Assembly (NCBI RefSeq): GCF_000381985.1
Contig: NZ_KB907343.1
Location: 124,001-188,000 of the forward strand
DNA: 64,000 bases
Source of the DNA: Novispirillum itersonii subsp. itersonii ATCC 12639
GTDB lineage: Bacteria; Pseudomonadota; Alphaproteobacteria; Rhodospirillales; Rhodospirillaceae
Direction of reading: 5' to 3'
The notes beneath the pieces were generated by a model, which saw only the letters and a list, made by a program, of their open reading frames with translations, made no database searches and was not told where the DNA came from. A program made the translations under genes and the position numbers. Below, in pieces: positions 26,417 to 36,222 of this stretch. Positions within the stretch are counted from its first letter, which is position 1. Each line of letters starts with the position of its first letter.

Positions 26417-27355
26417 ATGGATCATATTTTTCTAATCTCGGCAATGGCCCCACTGAAAAAACACCCCTCAAAATTCAGCCTCGTCCGGCGGCCCGCCCTG
26501 CCGGTAATGCCTGTCCTGCTGGTGATGCTGGCACCGGTGGAGGCCCATGCGCAGGAACAGGAGCAGGTGCGGATGCCCGAGCTGCCGATCCTGCAGACGG
26601 GCCGCGTCGCCCCCCTTCCGGCGGACGCGGCATCCCCACAGGCCTGGCTGCTGCTGGAAGACGGTACCCGGATACGGCCAGACCTGCTGCTTCCGCAGGA
26701 TCTTGCCCCGCTGCTGAACAGCCTGACCGGTCAGACCATCAGCGCTCACGGCACGGATGGCACACCGGACCGCCACCGCCGCCTACCTTCCCAGATTACC
26801 CGTGGTGCCTCCCCCACGGACTGGTGGCAGGCCGATGTGGTCCGGCAGGGGCAGGCCCGGGTCTGGACGGATGGCGCGGCAACCCCGCTGCAAAAAACTC
26901 TGCTGGACCTTGAAGACGACGCCAGACACCGGCACCGGGGGCACTGGCAGACCGCAGACTGGCAGCCGGTCTGCGCCAGACACCCTGAACGTCTGCGCAG
27001 CGGTACGTTTGTGATCCTGCACGGAGACATCCGTCAGGCGACAGTCCGACAAGGCACCCTGTGGCTGGACTTTGGCGAGGACTGGCGCACCGATACCTCT
27101 GTCACCCTGCCTGCCGCTGTTTTGAAGGAAGGCGGTAAAAGCTGGCGGCAACCGGCATTCTGGACCGGAAAAACCATCGAGGCCCGGGGCTGGGTACAGG
27201 GGCGGGCCGGATCCGGCAGCGGCCCACGTCTTGACCTGAGCGGATCGGGACAGATCCGGTTCCTGCATCAGGATACAGGTGCATGCCGCCATGACCCGCA
27301 GGCAAACCGGGAAACAGGCCGGGAAGCCAGCCGGAAAGCCAGCCGGAAAGATTGA
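26417..27355 (+). CDS. Exported thermonuclease-like (SNase-related) protein
   Basis: About 312 aa. The N-terminus looks like a signal peptide (basic KKHPSKFSLVRR, then a hydrophobic core ending VEAHA/Q). The middle and C-terminal part resembles the SNase-like proteins of Rhodospirillales: a small barrel with QGQARVWTDG, LLDLEDDARHRHRGHW, a strand ending VILHGDI and LWLDFGEDWRTD. Catalytic residues of true nucleases are not clearly conserved, so enzymatic activity is doubtful. Start could also be ATG 26444. The last 20 residues are basic and repetitive. Confidence 0.7.
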   Translation: MDHIFLISAMAPLKKHPSKFSLVRRPALPVMPVLLVMLAPVEAHAQEQEQVRMPELPILQTGRVAPLPADAASPQAWLLLEDGTRIRPDLLLPQDLAPLLNSLTGQTISAHGTDGTPDRHRRLPSQITRGASPTDWWQADVVRQGQARVWTDGAATPLQKTLLDLEDDARHRHRGHWQTADWQPVCARHPERLRSGTFVILHGDIRQATVRQGTLWLDFGEDWRTDTSVTLPAAVLKEGGKSWRQPAFWTGKTIEARGWVQGRAGSGSGPRLDLSGSGQIRFLHQDTGACRHDPQANRETGREASRKASRKD

Positions 27356-27441
27356 ACATTCCCCCTGCCGCCCGTAGAGTCGCCCCTCACCGCCCTGCCC
27401 GCGCAGGCCGACAGATATCTTCAGAAAAAGGGACCCCCGCC

Positions 27442-27696
27442 ATGCGCGCCGTGTTCGTGATGATCAAATGCGACCTTGGCAAAGCCTATCAGGTCGCTGA
27501 CGAAGCTGTTGAGACGATTGAGGAAATCTCCGAGATCTATTCGACCTCCGGCCAATATGACCTGCTGGCAAAGTTCTATCTGGAAGAGGGGGTCGATACC
27601 GGCCGCTTCATCACGGAAAAGGTACAGACCCTGCCGGGCGTGAAAGACACCTTTACCCTGATCACCTTCAACGCCTTTGTCGGCGCGGCCCGCTGA
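27442..27696 (+). CDS. Stand-alone Lrp/AsnC ligand-binding (RAM) domain protein
   Basis: 84 aa with the beta-alpha-beta-beta-alpha-beta ACT-like fold of the Lrp effector domain: AVFVMIKCDLGKAYQVADE, then the GQYDLLAKFY strand and a final FTLITFNAFV strand. It lacks the DNA-binding helix-turn-helix. Start at 27442 after AAGGGA. Such single-domain proteins may bind amino acids or assemble with full-length Lrp proteins. The role is not established. Confidence 0.88.
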   Translation: MRAVFVMIKCDLGKAYQVADEAVETIEEISEIYSTSGQYDLLAKFYLEEGVDTGRFITEKVQTLPGVKDTFTLITFNAFVGAAR

Positions 27697-27813
27697 CAGC
27701 TGGGTGGGAAAAAGCAAAATGGGGGTTGTTTCAGGCTGCCCCCGGCAGTAGGTATGGCGGTTTCGTCCCTGCGGCGAACCCCATCCCCCTGTTTATGCCG
27801 AGTCTGACCGATC

Positions 27814-28521
27814 ATGCTGGATCATGACGCCGCCCTTGTTCTGTTCTCCGGTGGACAGGATTCCGCCACCTGCCTGAGCTGGGCCCTGGACCGATATTCG
27901 CGCGTCGAAACCATCGGCTTTGACTATCGCCAGCGCCATGCGGTGGAACTGGAGGTCCGACAGGGCTTCCGGCAGCAGGTGGCCGCCCTGCAGGACCGCT
28001 GGTCCACCCGGCTGGGGCCGGACCATATGCTGGATGCCCGCGGGCTGGCCGATATCGGCGGCACGGCAATGATCGAAAGTGTCGCCATCGAAACCGGCGC
28101 GCACGGCCTGCCCACCACGTTCGTGCCCGGGCGCAACCTGCTGTTTCTGACCTATGCCGCCGCTGTTGCCTATCGCCGGGGCATCAAAACCATCGTCACC
28201 GGGGTTTGCGAAACCGACTTTTCCGGCTATCCGGACTGCCGCGACGACACCATCAAAGCCATGCAGGTTGCCCTGAACCTTGGCATGGAAACCCGCTTTG
28301 TCATAGAGACACCGCTGATGTGGATCGACAAAGCCGCCACATGGGCACTGGCTGACCGGCTGGGCGGCAAACCCCTGACGGACCTGATCACGGAACAGAC
28401 CCACACCTGCTATCTCGGGGACCGTACCCACCGCCACGACTGGGGCTATGGCTGCGGCACCTGCCCGGCCTGTGACCTGCGGTCGGAAGGCTGGCGGAAG
28501 TGGCAGGAGCAGACCCGATGA
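27814..28521 (+). CDS. queC: 7-cyano-7-deazaguanine synthase
   Basis: 235-aa ATP-dependent enzyme turning CDG into preQ0 for queuosine. The PP-loop [12 protein letters not shown] is at residues 8-19. Zinc ligands are in HTCYLGDR and [12 protein letters not shown] near the C-terminus. First gene of a tightly packed queC-queE-queD operon. The stop overlaps the queE start by four bases. Confidence 0.97.
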   Translation: MLDHDAALVLFSGGQDSATCLSWALDRYSRVETIGFDYRQRHAVELEVRQGFRQQVAALQDRWSTRLGPDHMLDARGLADIGGTAMIESVAIETGAHGLPTTFVPGRNLLFLTYAAAVAYRRGIKTIVTGVCETDFSGYPDCRDDTIKAMQVALNLGMETRFVIETPLMWIDKAATWALADRLGGKPLTDLITEQTHTCYLGDRTHRHDWGYGCGTCPACDLRSEGWRKWQEQTR

Positions 28522-29162
28522 CCTACAGCGTCAAAGAACTGTTCTACACCCTGCAGGGGGAAGGCGCCCACAGCGGCCGGGCCGCCGTCTTCTGCCGGTT
28601 TACCGGCTGTAACCTGTGGAGTGGCCGCGAAGAGGACCGCGCCACCGCCCAGTGTCAGTTCTGCGATACCGATTTCGTCGGCACAGACGGGGAAGGCGGC
28701 GGCAAATTTGCCACGGCTGACGCCCTGGCCGCCGCTGTTGCCGCCTGCTGGAGCGCCAACGCGGCCCACGGCAGCGGTATCCCCTATGTCATCTGTACCG
28801 GCGGCGAACCGCTGCTGCAGGTTGATACCGCCCTGATCGAGGCCCTGCACCACAGGGGCTTTGAGATCGGCGTGGAAACCAACGGCACCCAGCCTGCCCC
28901 GCCGGGCTTAGACTGGGTCTGCGTCAGCCCCAAGGCCGGGACCGATCTGGTCCTGACCCACGGCGACGAGCTGAAGGTGGTCTGGCCACAGGCCGGGCAT
29001 GACCTCGACACCCTTGGTCACCTTGATTTCAAACATTTCTTTCTGCAACCGATGGACGGACCGGACCGGGACAGCGCTCTGGCTACCTGCATCGCCACCT
29101 GCCACCGCACCCCGCGCTGGCGGCTCAGCCTGCAAACCCACAAGATGATCGGAATCCCGTGA
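28518..29162 (+). CDS. queE: 7-carboxy-7-deazaguanine synthase (radical SAM)
   Basis: 214-aa enzyme converting carboxytetrahydropterin to CDG. The cluster-binding cysteines are Cys31, Cys46 and Cys49, that is CX14CX2C, the expanded variant known for some QueE families rather than CX3CX2C. The N-terminal [14 protein letters not shown] and the CTGGEPLLQ motif are typical. Start at the ATG at 28518 within the queC stop (ATGA), so it is translationally coupled. Confidence 0.96.
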   Translation: MTYSVKELFYTLQGEGAHSGRAAVFCRFTGCNLWSGREEDRATAQCQFCDTDFVGTDGEGGGKFATADALAAAVAACWSANAAHGSGIPYVICTGGEPLLQVDTALIEALHHRGFEIGVETNGTQPAPPGLDWVCVSPKAGTDLVLTHGDELKVVWPQAGHDLDTLGHLDFKHFFLQPMDGPDRDSALATCIATCHRTPRWRLSLQTHKMIGIP

Positions 29163-29704
29163 TGAGCGACCCGGCCCGGACCCATTACTTCGTCACCCGC
29201 CGCATCGGCATTGATGCCGGGCACCGCATCATGCTGCACGGATCCAAATGCCGTCACATCCACGGTCACCGCTATGAAGTGGAAGCCACCTGCCGCGCCC
29301 TGCGGGTGCATCAGGGCGGCGAACAGGACGGCATGGTGCTGGACTTTGGGTTTCTGAAGCAGGAGATGATGGACGTCATCGACGCCTGCTGTGACCACGG
29401 CTTCATCGCGCAGGCCGAAGACACCGCCCTGTTAGCTATGTTTGTCCCGGAGGGCAAGGATCTGGCCACATGGCTGGCACCGCTGGCCGCCGCCGTGAAG
29501 GCCGACGGTTTCGCCCTGACCACCGAGACCCGGCTCGGCACCAAGCTGTATCTGCTGCCGACCGCCCCGACGGCGGAAGAGCTGGCCCGCCATTGGTATC
29601 TGCGCCTGCGCCAGCGGGTGGAGGCCCGCAGCGACGGACTGGCAACGCTGGACCGGATCCGGGTCTGGGAAACCCCCAACTGCTGGGCCGAATACGGGGA
29701 GTAA
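29162..29704 (+). CDS. queD: 6-carboxytetrahydropterin synthase family (QueD)
   Basis: 180-aa T-fold enzyme using dihydroneopterin triphosphate as the first committed step towards queuosine. Zinc ligands His21, His33 and His35 (DAGHRI, RHIHGH) and catalytic Cys30 (GSKCRH) are present. The ATG at 29162 shares a base with the queE stop (TGATG). Longer than the usual 120-aa QueD because of an insert in the second half. Confidence 0.94.
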   Translation: MSDPARTHYFVTRRIGIDAGHRIMLHGSKCRHIHGHRYEVEATCRALRVHQGGEQDGMVLDFGFLKQEMMDVIDACCDHGFIAQAEDTALLAMFVPEGKDLATWLAPLAAAVKADGFALTTETRLGTKLYLLPTAPTAEELARHWYLRLRQRVEARSDGLATLDRIRVWETPNCWAEYGE

Positions 29705-29855
29705 CGTCATCCGGGGTGACATTTCCGTCCAGCCCCCATGGCACCGGAGTCCAAGACCCGTTTTCAGAACAGATCTAAAAAGGAAGGATCACCTGTGACG
29801 TATGCCAGTGGTGACGGCCGCCAACAGGCCGCACCCGGGCAGGGAGGAGTTCACG

Positions 29856-31853
29856 ATGATCCGTAGCCTTCACACTCTGGCCCTGTCTGCCGCCGTTGCC
29901 GCGGCCGTGACCATGGCCGCCACGGCGCAGGCCGCCCATCCGCTGGATGGCCTGAGCGCCGACGAATACCTGAAAATCAACGAAATCCTGCGGGCCAAGG
30001 GCATCGCCACCGACACCACGCTGTTTCCCTTGATCGAACTGGCGGAACCGGCGAAAGCCGACGTGCTGGCTTGGTCGCCCGGCAAGACACTGGACCGCCG
30101 GGCCAGCGTGCAGTTCACCAACGGCACAGGCTTTCAGGAAGCCGTGGTGAACATCTCCAAAGGCACCGTCGACAGCCAGAAGCCGATTCCCGGCCAGCCG
30201 ATGGTGCTGTTTGACGAGTTCATGGGGGCGCAGCAGGCGGCAGTCACCCACCCGGATATGGTCGCAGGCCTTGCCAAACGCGGGCTGAAACCCGATCAGG
30301 TGTTCTGCCTGCCTCTGACAGTCGGCAGCTATTATTCCGGGCAGTACGGGGATGCCCGCCTGATGAAGGTGCCGTGCTACCTCAACCCTGAAGGATCCAA
30401 CTTCTACGCCAAGCCGGTCGAAGGGCTGTATGCGCTGGTTGACCTGACCCGGAAAGAAGCGCTGAAGGTGATTGATACCGGCGTGGTGCCGGTTCCATCT
30501 GACCCTTGGGGCTACACGCAGGACGAAATCGCCGCCCGTGCCCCGCTGCGCCCGAAGATGAACCCCGCCACCGTGCAGCAGCCGGGCGGGCCGAACTTCA
30601 GGATCGACGGCAGCCATCTGGAATGGGATATCTGGCGCTTTAATTTCCGCATCGACAAACGGCCCGGTCTGGTGCTGTCAAACCTTGATGTGAAGGATGG
30701 CAACGACTGGCGGTCCGTGATCTACCAGACTCACCTGTCAGAAGTGTTTGTCCCCTACATGGACCCGAGCGAGGGCTGGTACTGGCGGACTTATATGGAT
30801 TCGGGGGAATACGGTTTTGGTCTGTTCCTCAGCCCGCTGACCCCGGGAATCGATTGCCCGGCCCATGCCAGTTACCTGCCTGCCACCATTTCAGACGATG
30901 CCGGAAAGCCGCTGACCATCCCCAACGCCATCTGTGTGTTTGAACGCAACACCGGCGACCCGGCCTGGCGCCACTTTGAGGTGTTCGCCCAGACACCGGA
31001 CAAGCCGGTTCCCGCAGAGGGGCGCCCGGCAACCGAACTGGTGATCCGCACCGCGTCGGAAGTCGGCAACTATGACTACCTGATTGATTACCGCCTGCAG
31101 CAGAACGGCCAGATCAACATCATGGTCGGGGCCACCGGACTGGATGCGGTGAAAGGCGTAGCATCAAAAACCATGCAGGACCCGACCGCTGCCGAAGATA
31201 CCCGCTGGGGCACCCTGATCGCCCCCAATCTGGTGGCGGCCAATCATGACCACTACTTCAACTTCCGCATCGATTTTGACATTGACCAGCCGATCAATCA
31301 CTTCGGCACCATGGATATCGTCCCCGCCAAGCTGGATGCCAAATCGCCGCGCAAATCAATGTGGACGGTGCAGCACACCATGCCGAAGGGGGAACTCGAC
31401 GCCCGCTATAAACTCAGCGCCCTGCAGCCCCGGTTCTTTCACATCACCGACCCGCTGCGCAAAGGGCATCTCGGCCACGAGCCGGGCTGGATGATCCACC
31501 ACGGCAACGTTGCTTACGGCCCGTTTGATTACGAGAAAGACTCACCGTTTAAGCGCAATGCCTACATCGAATATTCGGTGTGGAACACCGTCTATAACGC
31601 CGATCAGCGCTATGCCGGGGGCAAATACGCCCTGCAAAGCGACGGCACGGATACACTGGCCGAATGGGTTAAGGCCAACCGGCCGCTGATGCATCAGGAT
31701 ATCGTGACGTGGTTCACCGTCGGCTTCCATCACATCCCGTCGATGGAAAACTGGCCGGTGATGTCAACGGAATGGAAAACCGTCCATATCATGCCGCACA
31801 ATTTCTTCGCCAATAATCCGGCCATGACCCTGCGGACAGACGACGGAAAATAA
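29856..31853 (+). CDS. Copper-containing primary-amine oxidase
   Basis: 665-aa periplasmic enzyme oxidising primary amines to aldehydes with release of ammonia and peroxide. A signal peptide (to about AQAA, residue 28) is present. The topaquinone precursor Tyr406 sits in the N-Y-D-Y motif. The catalytic base is Asp315 in YMDSGEYG. Copper ligands are His464 and His466 (NHDHYF) and His648 (IMPHNFF). AGGAG precedes the ATG at 29856. The N-terminal D1 domain of E. coli TynA appears to be missing. Followed by an AraC regulator and an aldehyde dehydrogenase that fit amine catabolism. Confidence 0.96.
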   Translation: MIRSLHTLALSAAVAAAVTMAATAQAAHPLDGLSADEYLKINEILRAKGIATDTTLFPLIELAEPAKADVLAWSPGKTLDRRASVQFTNGTGFQEAVVNISKGTVDSQKPIPGQPMVLFDEFMGAQQAAVTHPDMVAGLAKRGLKPDQVFCLPLTVGSYYSGQYGDARLMKVPCYLNPEGSNFYAKPVEGLYALVDLTRKEALKVIDTGVVPVPSDPWGYTQDEIAARAPLRPKMNPATVQQPGGPNFRIDGSHLEWDIWRFNFRIDKRPGLVLSNLDVKDGNDWRSVIYQTHLSEVFVPYMDPSEGWYWRTYMDSGEYGFGLFLSPLTPGIDCPAHASYLPATISDDAGKPLTIPNAICVFERNTGDPAWRHFEVFAQTPDKPVPAEGRPATELVIRTASEVGNYDYLIDYRLQQNGQINIMVGATGLDAVKGVASKTMQDPTAAEDTRWGTLIAPNLVAANHDHYFNFRIDFDIDQPINHFGTMDIVPAKLDAKSPRKSMWTVQHTMPKGELDARYKLSALQPRFFHITDPLRKGHLGHEPGWMIHHGNVAYGPFDYEKDSPFKRNAYIEYSVWNTVYNADQRYAGGKYALQSDGTDTLAEWVKANRPLMHQDIVTWFTVGFHHIPSMENWPVMSTEWKTVHIMPHNFFANNPAMTLRTDDGK

Positions 31854-31886
31854 ACCTTCTGTTTTGGAACAGATCCTTAAACCGTT

Positions 31887-31928
31887 GGGGTGCTGCCCGG
31901 GTCCGTCCTGCGGCAGCATCCCCTTTTT
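31887..31928 (+). terminator. Intrinsic terminator after the amine oxidase gene
   Basis: GGGGTGCTGCC pairs with GGCAGCATCCCC (one bulge) and is followed by TTTTT. It begins 34 bp after the stop, so the amine oxidase is transcribed apart from the regulator. Confidence 0.88.
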
Positions 31929-32040
31929 ACTTTGGTGTTTTCCTCCGCCCGCCCTGCCTCTACGCTGAAAAGACCTGTCCCCACCGACAGGCCCAAAACG
32001 GGAGACCCGGAGCATACCGGGCACCAAGGGAGGTTTTGGA

Positions 32041-33030
32041 ATGACGCAGACCCAGACTGCACCGGCACAGCCACACCTGTCATGGGTGCCCCTGTGTCCG
32101 TCGGCCTATGCGCCTTACGCCGTGGAAGACCTGAACGCGGATCTCGCGCGGATCTGTGGCACCTTCCGCATTGAGCCCCGCCCCGGTCAGGGCGGACAGA
32201 TCCAGGGTGCCCTCAGCCGCCGTCATCTTGCCCGGTTTGACACCGCCGTCGTCTCTCTGGACGCTCACGCTGTGATCCGGGACCCGAAAATGATCCGCCG
32301 GGATCCCGGAAACTGCCTGTTTCTGCTGGTACAGGATGAAGGCACCAGCAGGATTGTGCAGGGGGACCGCATCACCGAACTGCGCCCGGGAGATCTGTAT
32401 CTGGCCGACTCGACACTCCCCTCCGACTTTGTTTATACCTCGCGGCAGTCCCGGCAGATTTCTGTTCACCTGCCCCGCGATGAGACCGTACGACGGCTGG
32501 GGCGGCTGTGTACCGGCGGCATCGGCATCCACCGGGATGACCCCCTGTATCTGGCTCTGTATGGCGTGGTCGCCCGAGGTCTTTCCAGCACCCGATCCGG
32601 AGATGGCCCGCTGGGTGAGGCCCTGCTGAACATTCTCGGGGCCTATTTCCACGCCCTTGACCACCAGACCCCGCCCGGTGACCGGCGGGAAGACGGGGCC
32701 TATGCCGCCGCACTGCGGCATATCAGCCAGCATGCCACCGACCCGGATCTGGATATTGCCGCCATCGCCGTCGCCTGCGGCCTGTCACGCCGGACCCTGC
32801 AACGGCTGTTCGGGCGCAACGGGGACACCGTCAGCAGCCGGATTCTCACCACCCGGCTGGAAACCGCCTGGACCCGCCTGCACAGCACCGGCAGCGGCAG
32901 CGAAGAGTCCGTGGCCGCCATTGCCTTTGACTGTGGCTTCAATGATCTGTCGTATTTTTACCGGACTTTCCGGGCCCGGTATGGTCTGCCCCCCGGCGAT
33001 CTCCGGCGTCGCCGCAGCCTGACACAATAA
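32041..33030 (+). CDS. AraC-family regulator (FeaR-like)
   Basis: 329 aa. The N-terminal part (about 30-190) is a cupin-like AraC-binding domain with ITELRPGDLYLADS, as in FeaR-type regulators. The C-terminal AraC/XylS DNA-binding domain holds two helix-turn-helices (DLDIAAIAVACGLSRRTLQR and VAAIAFDCGFNDLSYFYRTF). GGGAGG lies before the ATG. In E. coli FeaR activates tynA and feaB. Here the regulator lies between an amine oxidase and an aldehyde dehydrogenase, so the same role is likely. Confidence 0.9.
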   Translation: MTQTQTAPAQPHLSWVPLCPSAYAPYAVEDLNADLARICGTFRIEPRPGQGGQIQGALSRRHLARFDTAVVSLDAHAVIRDPKMIRRDPGNCLFLLVQDEGTSRIVQGDRITELRPGDLYLADSTLPSDFVYTSRQSRQISVHLPRDETVRRLGRLCTGGIGIHRDDPLYLALYGVVARGLSSTRSGDGPLGEALLNILGAYFHALDHQTPPGDRREDGAYAAALRHISQHATDPDLDIAAIAVACGLSRRTLQRLFGRNGDTVSSRILTTRLETAWTRLHSTGSGSEESVAAIAFDCGFNDLSYFYRTFRARYGLPPGDLRRRRSLTQ

Positions 33031-33136
33031 TCCATCCCGGCTGGCACCGGACACCAAGACGGTCCCGCCCCGCCCCGTCACTCTCTTCCGTAACAGGGCC
33101 GGATATACCGGCCAATCCTAACGGGAGGGACCCCTG

Positions 33137-34537
33137 ATGACCGACCTGATCATCGGTGGAGCATACCATGCCACCGCCAGCCGCTTTGACGTGCTCAACC
33201 CCGCCACCGGCACCCTTGCCGGGACCGCCCCCAACGCCAGCCGCGCTGACCTCGATGCTGCCGTCTCCGCTGCCAAAGCTGCCTTTGGGTCGTGGTCGCA
33301 ACAGTCTGACGATCAGCTTCAGGCCGCCTGCCACGCGGCTGCGGATCACCTTGCCGCCCATACCGAGGAGCTCGCCCGGCTGGTGACACTGGAACAGGGA
33401 AAACCGCTGAATGGTCTGGGCTCCCGCTGGGAGCTGGGCGGGGCGGAGGCCTGGGCCCGGTACACCGCTGGCCTGTCCCTGCCGGTGCGGGTCTTGCAGG
33501 ATGATGCCGCAGGCCGGATAGAGCTGCATCGCCGCCCACTGGGCGTTGTCGGCTCCATCACTCCCTGGAATTTTCCGGTGATGATAGCAGTGTGGCACAT
33601 TCTGCCCGCCCTGCGGACCGGCAATACCGTGGTGATCAAGCCTTCCCCCTATACCCCTCTGGCAACGCTGCGGATGGTGGAACTCCTGAACCAGGTTCTG
33701 CCGCCGGGAGTGCTGAACATCATCACCGGCGATGACCGCAGCGAAAACCTTGGCGGCGCCATGGCGGCGCACCCGGATATCCGCAAGATTGTCTTCACCG
33801 GATCCTGTGGCACGGGGCAGAAGGTGATGCAGTCGGCGGCCACCACCCTGAAGCGCCTGACGCTGGAGCTGGGCGGCAATGATGCCGGGATTGTGCTACC
33901 CGATGCAGACCCGCAGCAGATCGCCGCCGGGCTGTTCTGGGGGGCCTTCCTGAACAACGGTCAGACCTGCGCCGCCATGAAACGCCTGTATGTGCATGAC
34001 AGTGTGCACGATGCGGTGTGCGAGGCCCTGACGACCTACGCCCGCACCGTCAGGGTCGGTAATGGCCTGAACGAAGACAGCGCCCTCGGCCCGATCCAGA
34101 ACGCCATGCAGTTTGATAAGGTGCGGCGGCTGGTCGAGGACGCAAAGACGCGGGGCACCGTGCTGTGCGGCGGTGAACCGGGGGACGGCCTGTTCTTTCC
34201 CCCGACCCTGATTGCCGGGCTGAAAAACGGCGATCCGCTGGTGGAGGAGGAACAGTTCGGCCCGGCCTTGCCGATTATCCGCTACAGCGATGTCAACGCC
34301 GCCATCCACGCCGCCAACGACAGCGCCAACGGCCTTGGCGGATCCGTCTGGTCAACAGACATCGACGCCGCCCGCGCTGTCGCCCAGCGGCTGGAATGCG
34401 GATCGGTGTGGATCAACAAACACGGGGCAATCCAGCCGAATGTTCCGTTCGGCGGTCGCAAAACCTCCGGCATCGGGGTGGAGTTCGGCGAAGACGGACT
34501 GGCCGAATATACCGATATACAGGCGATTTTCAGCTAA
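33137..34537 (+). CDS. NAD(P)-dependent aldehyde dehydrogenase
   Basis: 466 aa, cytoplasmic. Catalytic Cys278 in NNGQTCAAMKR and general base Glu244 in LELGGNDAG. The coenzyme-binding region has SITPWNFPVM and VIKPSPYTPL. It belongs to the broad ALDH superfamily. The aldehyde specificity cannot be read from sequence, but products of the neighbouring amine oxidase are the obvious candidates. AGGGA lies before the ATG. Its last eight bases overlap the convergent Fe-S gene. Confidence 0.94.
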   Translation: MTDLIIGGAYHATASRFDVLNPATGTLAGTAPNASRADLDAAVSAAKAAFGSWSQQSDDQLQAACHAAADHLAAHTEELARLVTLEQGKPLNGLGSRWELGGAEAWARYTAGLSLPVRVLQDDAAGRIELHRRPLGVVGSITPWNFPVMIAVWHILPALRTGNTVVIKPSPYTPLATLRMVELLNQVLPPGVLNIITGDDRSENLGGAMAAHPDIRKIVFTGSCGTGQKVMQSAATTLKRLTLELGGNDAGIVLPDADPQQIAAGLFWGAFLNNGQTCAAMKRLYVHDSVHDAVCEALTTYARTVRVGNGLNEDSALGPIQNAMQFDKVRRLVEDAKTRGTVLCGGEPGDGLFFPPTLIAGLKNGDPLVEEEQFGPALPIIRYSDVNAAIHAANDSANGLGGSVWSTDIDAARAVAQRLECGSVWINKHGAIQPNVPFGGRKTSGIGVEFGEDGLAEYTDIQAIFS

Positions 34538-35228
34538 CCGTGGCCTGCGCCATCAGTCGCAGGAACGCCTGTTGATGGAAAGCCTGCTGGACCGGGGAAT
34601 AGCATTGCCCTTGCCCGACCGGACAGGCACGCCGGGCCAGACAGCCCGCCGCGACACAGCCACCCCGGTCCGGGCCCGTCAGTTCCGCCGCACAGCGGCC
34701 CGGCAGCGGCCCGGCGGGAGTGATGGCCTGCACCGGGCAGGCCGACAGACAGGGCCGGTCCCGGCAGCTCTCACAGGGTGAAGGCAGGACGACAGGAGAG
34801 GGGCCCGGCCACGGCATGGGCAGAATCAGCGCCGCCCGCACCGCATGCCACAGTCCGTAGACCGGATCCATCAGCAGGCCGGCCGGAGACGGATGCAGCC
34901 CCATCGCCCGCTGCAGCCACCTCTGAAACGGGTAAAACGGCGGTCCGCTGAACGGATAGAGCACCTGCGCCCCCCACTGTGCCGCCAGCGGATCCATCAC
35001 CCGCTGCGTCCAGTCGTCCAAGGGATCCGCCACAGCCCTGAACTGCGACGGAGCCACCTGCCACAAGGCAGACCCGACCGACCCGACCAACACCAGACAC
35101 CCGGTTCCCAGCCCGTCAGCCTCGGTCAACGTAAAGCCCCCGCGCAGGCACAGGCCGAGCGGTGCCACAGCCTGCCCCAGAAGCGCGAAGGGCCGCGCTC
35201 CGTCAGGAGGCAGCCCTTCCGTCACCAT
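34530..35228 (-). CDS. Ferredoxin-like 4Fe-4S protein downstream of leuD
   Basis: About 232 aa. The C-terminal part has a Cys-rich ferredoxin-like arrangement, CESCRDRPCLSACPVQAI, then four more Cys in the last 50 residues, enough for one or two clusters. The N-terminal 130 residues are unrecognised. It resembles proteins of the epoxyqueuosine-reductase/ferredoxin type, but without the cobalamin-binding domain. Starts 15 bp after the leuD stop and so probably belongs to the same transcript. No link to leucine synthesis is evident. Confidence 0.75.
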   Translation of the reverse strand: MVTEGLPPDGARPFALLGQAVAPLGLCLRGGFTLTEADGLGTGCLVLVGSVGSALWQVAPSQFRAVADPLDDWTQRVMDPLAAQWGAQVLYPFSGPPFYPFQRWLQRAMGLHPSPAGLLMDPVYGLWHAVRAALILPMPWPGPSPVVLPSPCESCRDRPCLSACPVQAITPAGPLPGRCAAELTGPDRGGCVAAGCLARRACPVGQGQCYSPVQQAFHQQAFLRLMAQATVS

Positions 35229-35242
35229 CAGGCGATCCGCCC

Positions 35243-35866
35243 TTACGCCGACTTGGCCGGGGTCGCCCACGGCTGGTCGCGGGTCAGCCCGTCTTCGAAC
35301 GCGGCAATCTTATCAACCTTCTGCAGGGTCAGGCCGATATCGTCCAGACCGTTCAGCAGGCAATGCTTGCGGAAGGCATCGACCTCGAAGGAGATGCTGC
35401 CGCCATCCGGGCCGGTGATAACCTGATTTTCCAGATCAATGGTCACCACGGCATTGGCACCGCGGTTGGCATCATCCATCAGCTTATCAACATCCGCCTG
35501 CGGCAGACGGATCGGCAGGATGCCGTTCTTGAAGCAGTTGTTGAAGAAGATGTCAGCAAAGCTGGGAGCAATCACGCAGCGGATGCCAAAATCCAGCAGC
35601 GCCCACGGCGCATGCTCGCGGGAGGAACCGCAGCCGAAGTTCTCACCGGCAACCAGAATGCTGGCAGCACGGTACGCCGGTTTGTTCAGCACGAAATCCG
35701 GGTTTTCCGCCCCGGTGCCGTCATAGCGCATTTCGTCGAACAGGTTCTTGCCCAGCCCGGTGCGCTTGATGGTCTTCAGGAACTGCTTGGGGATGATCAT
35801 GTCGGTATCGACGTTGATCATCGGCAGCGGCGCGGCCACACCCGTCAGCTTGGTGAACTTATCCAT
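35243..35866 (-). CDS. leuD: 3-isopropylmalate dehydratase small subunit
   Basis: 207 aa. It forms the swivelling subunit with LeuC and isomerises 2- to 3-isopropylmalate in leucine synthesis. [13 protein letters not shown] at the N-terminus, [17 protein letters not shown] and [16 protein letters not shown] are diagnostic. Separated from leuC by a small acidic ORF and a terminator-like hairpin, an unusual spacing for leuCD. Confidence 0.97.
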   Translation of the reverse strand: MDKFTKLTGVAAPLPMINVDTDMIIPKQFLKTIKRTGLGKNLFDEMRYDGTGAENPDFVLNKPAYRAASILVAGENFGCGSSREHAPWALLDFGIRCVIAPSFADIFFNNCFKNGILPIRLPQADVDKLMDDANRGANAVVTIDLENQVITGPDGGSISFEVDAFRKHCLLNGLDDIGLTLQKVDKIAAFEDGLTRDQPWATPAKSA

Positions 35867-35901
35867 GGTGTCTGTACCCCTTGTATCAGCCCGCAGGCGG
35901 C

Positions 35902-36156
35902 TCAGCCTTTGTCAAACCGGCGATGACGCCACACCAGAACCGAGCCCAGATCGTCGTCTTCGGTTTCGGTCAGGACGTCTTCCTCAAAGAAGTCCCCGTC
36001 CTCGTCAAACAGGCGGTCGTCGGTGGAGAGAACCAGGGCCCGGGACAGCAGCTCGTCGGAAATCTGGATGTTGGACACCAGATCCCTGCCGCCGGTGTGG
36101 GCCGGATCAATCAGGACATAGGCCTGTGCGGTTTTATCAGCGGCCACCTGGGCCAT
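35902..36156 (-). CDS. Small acidic protein between leuC and leuD
   Basis: 84 aa starting [18 protein letters not shown], with GGGAG upstream. The first half could form a beta-alpha fold. Residues about 45-70 are strongly acidic ([19 protein letters not shown] and onward). No family recognised. It sits between leuC and leuD on the same strand, 35 bp before leuD, so it is translated from the leu transcript or its own promoter after the hairpin at 36223. Confidence 0.7.
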   Translation of the reverse strand: MAQVAADKTAQAYVLIDPAHTGGRDLVSNIQISDELLSRALVLSTDDRLFDEDGDFFEEDVLTETEDDDLGSVLVWRHRRFDKG

Positions 36157-36222
36157 ATGCAGTCTCCCGGTCCGGTGAGAGCGGAGGCGGCTGGGCCGAT
36201 CCGCCATCACCGTCCGTTTGCA

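Noticed and set aside
27697-27813. preQ1 riboswitch upstream of queC
   Set aside because: A GGGGG/CCCCC hairpin exists, but the A-rich tail and C-rich loop of preQ1 classes are not present.
27814-29704. 7-deazaguanine DNA-modification (dpd-type) defence locus
   Set aside because: Only preQ0 synthesis genes (queC, queE, queD) are present. No dpdA or restriction partner lies near; tRNA modification explains them.
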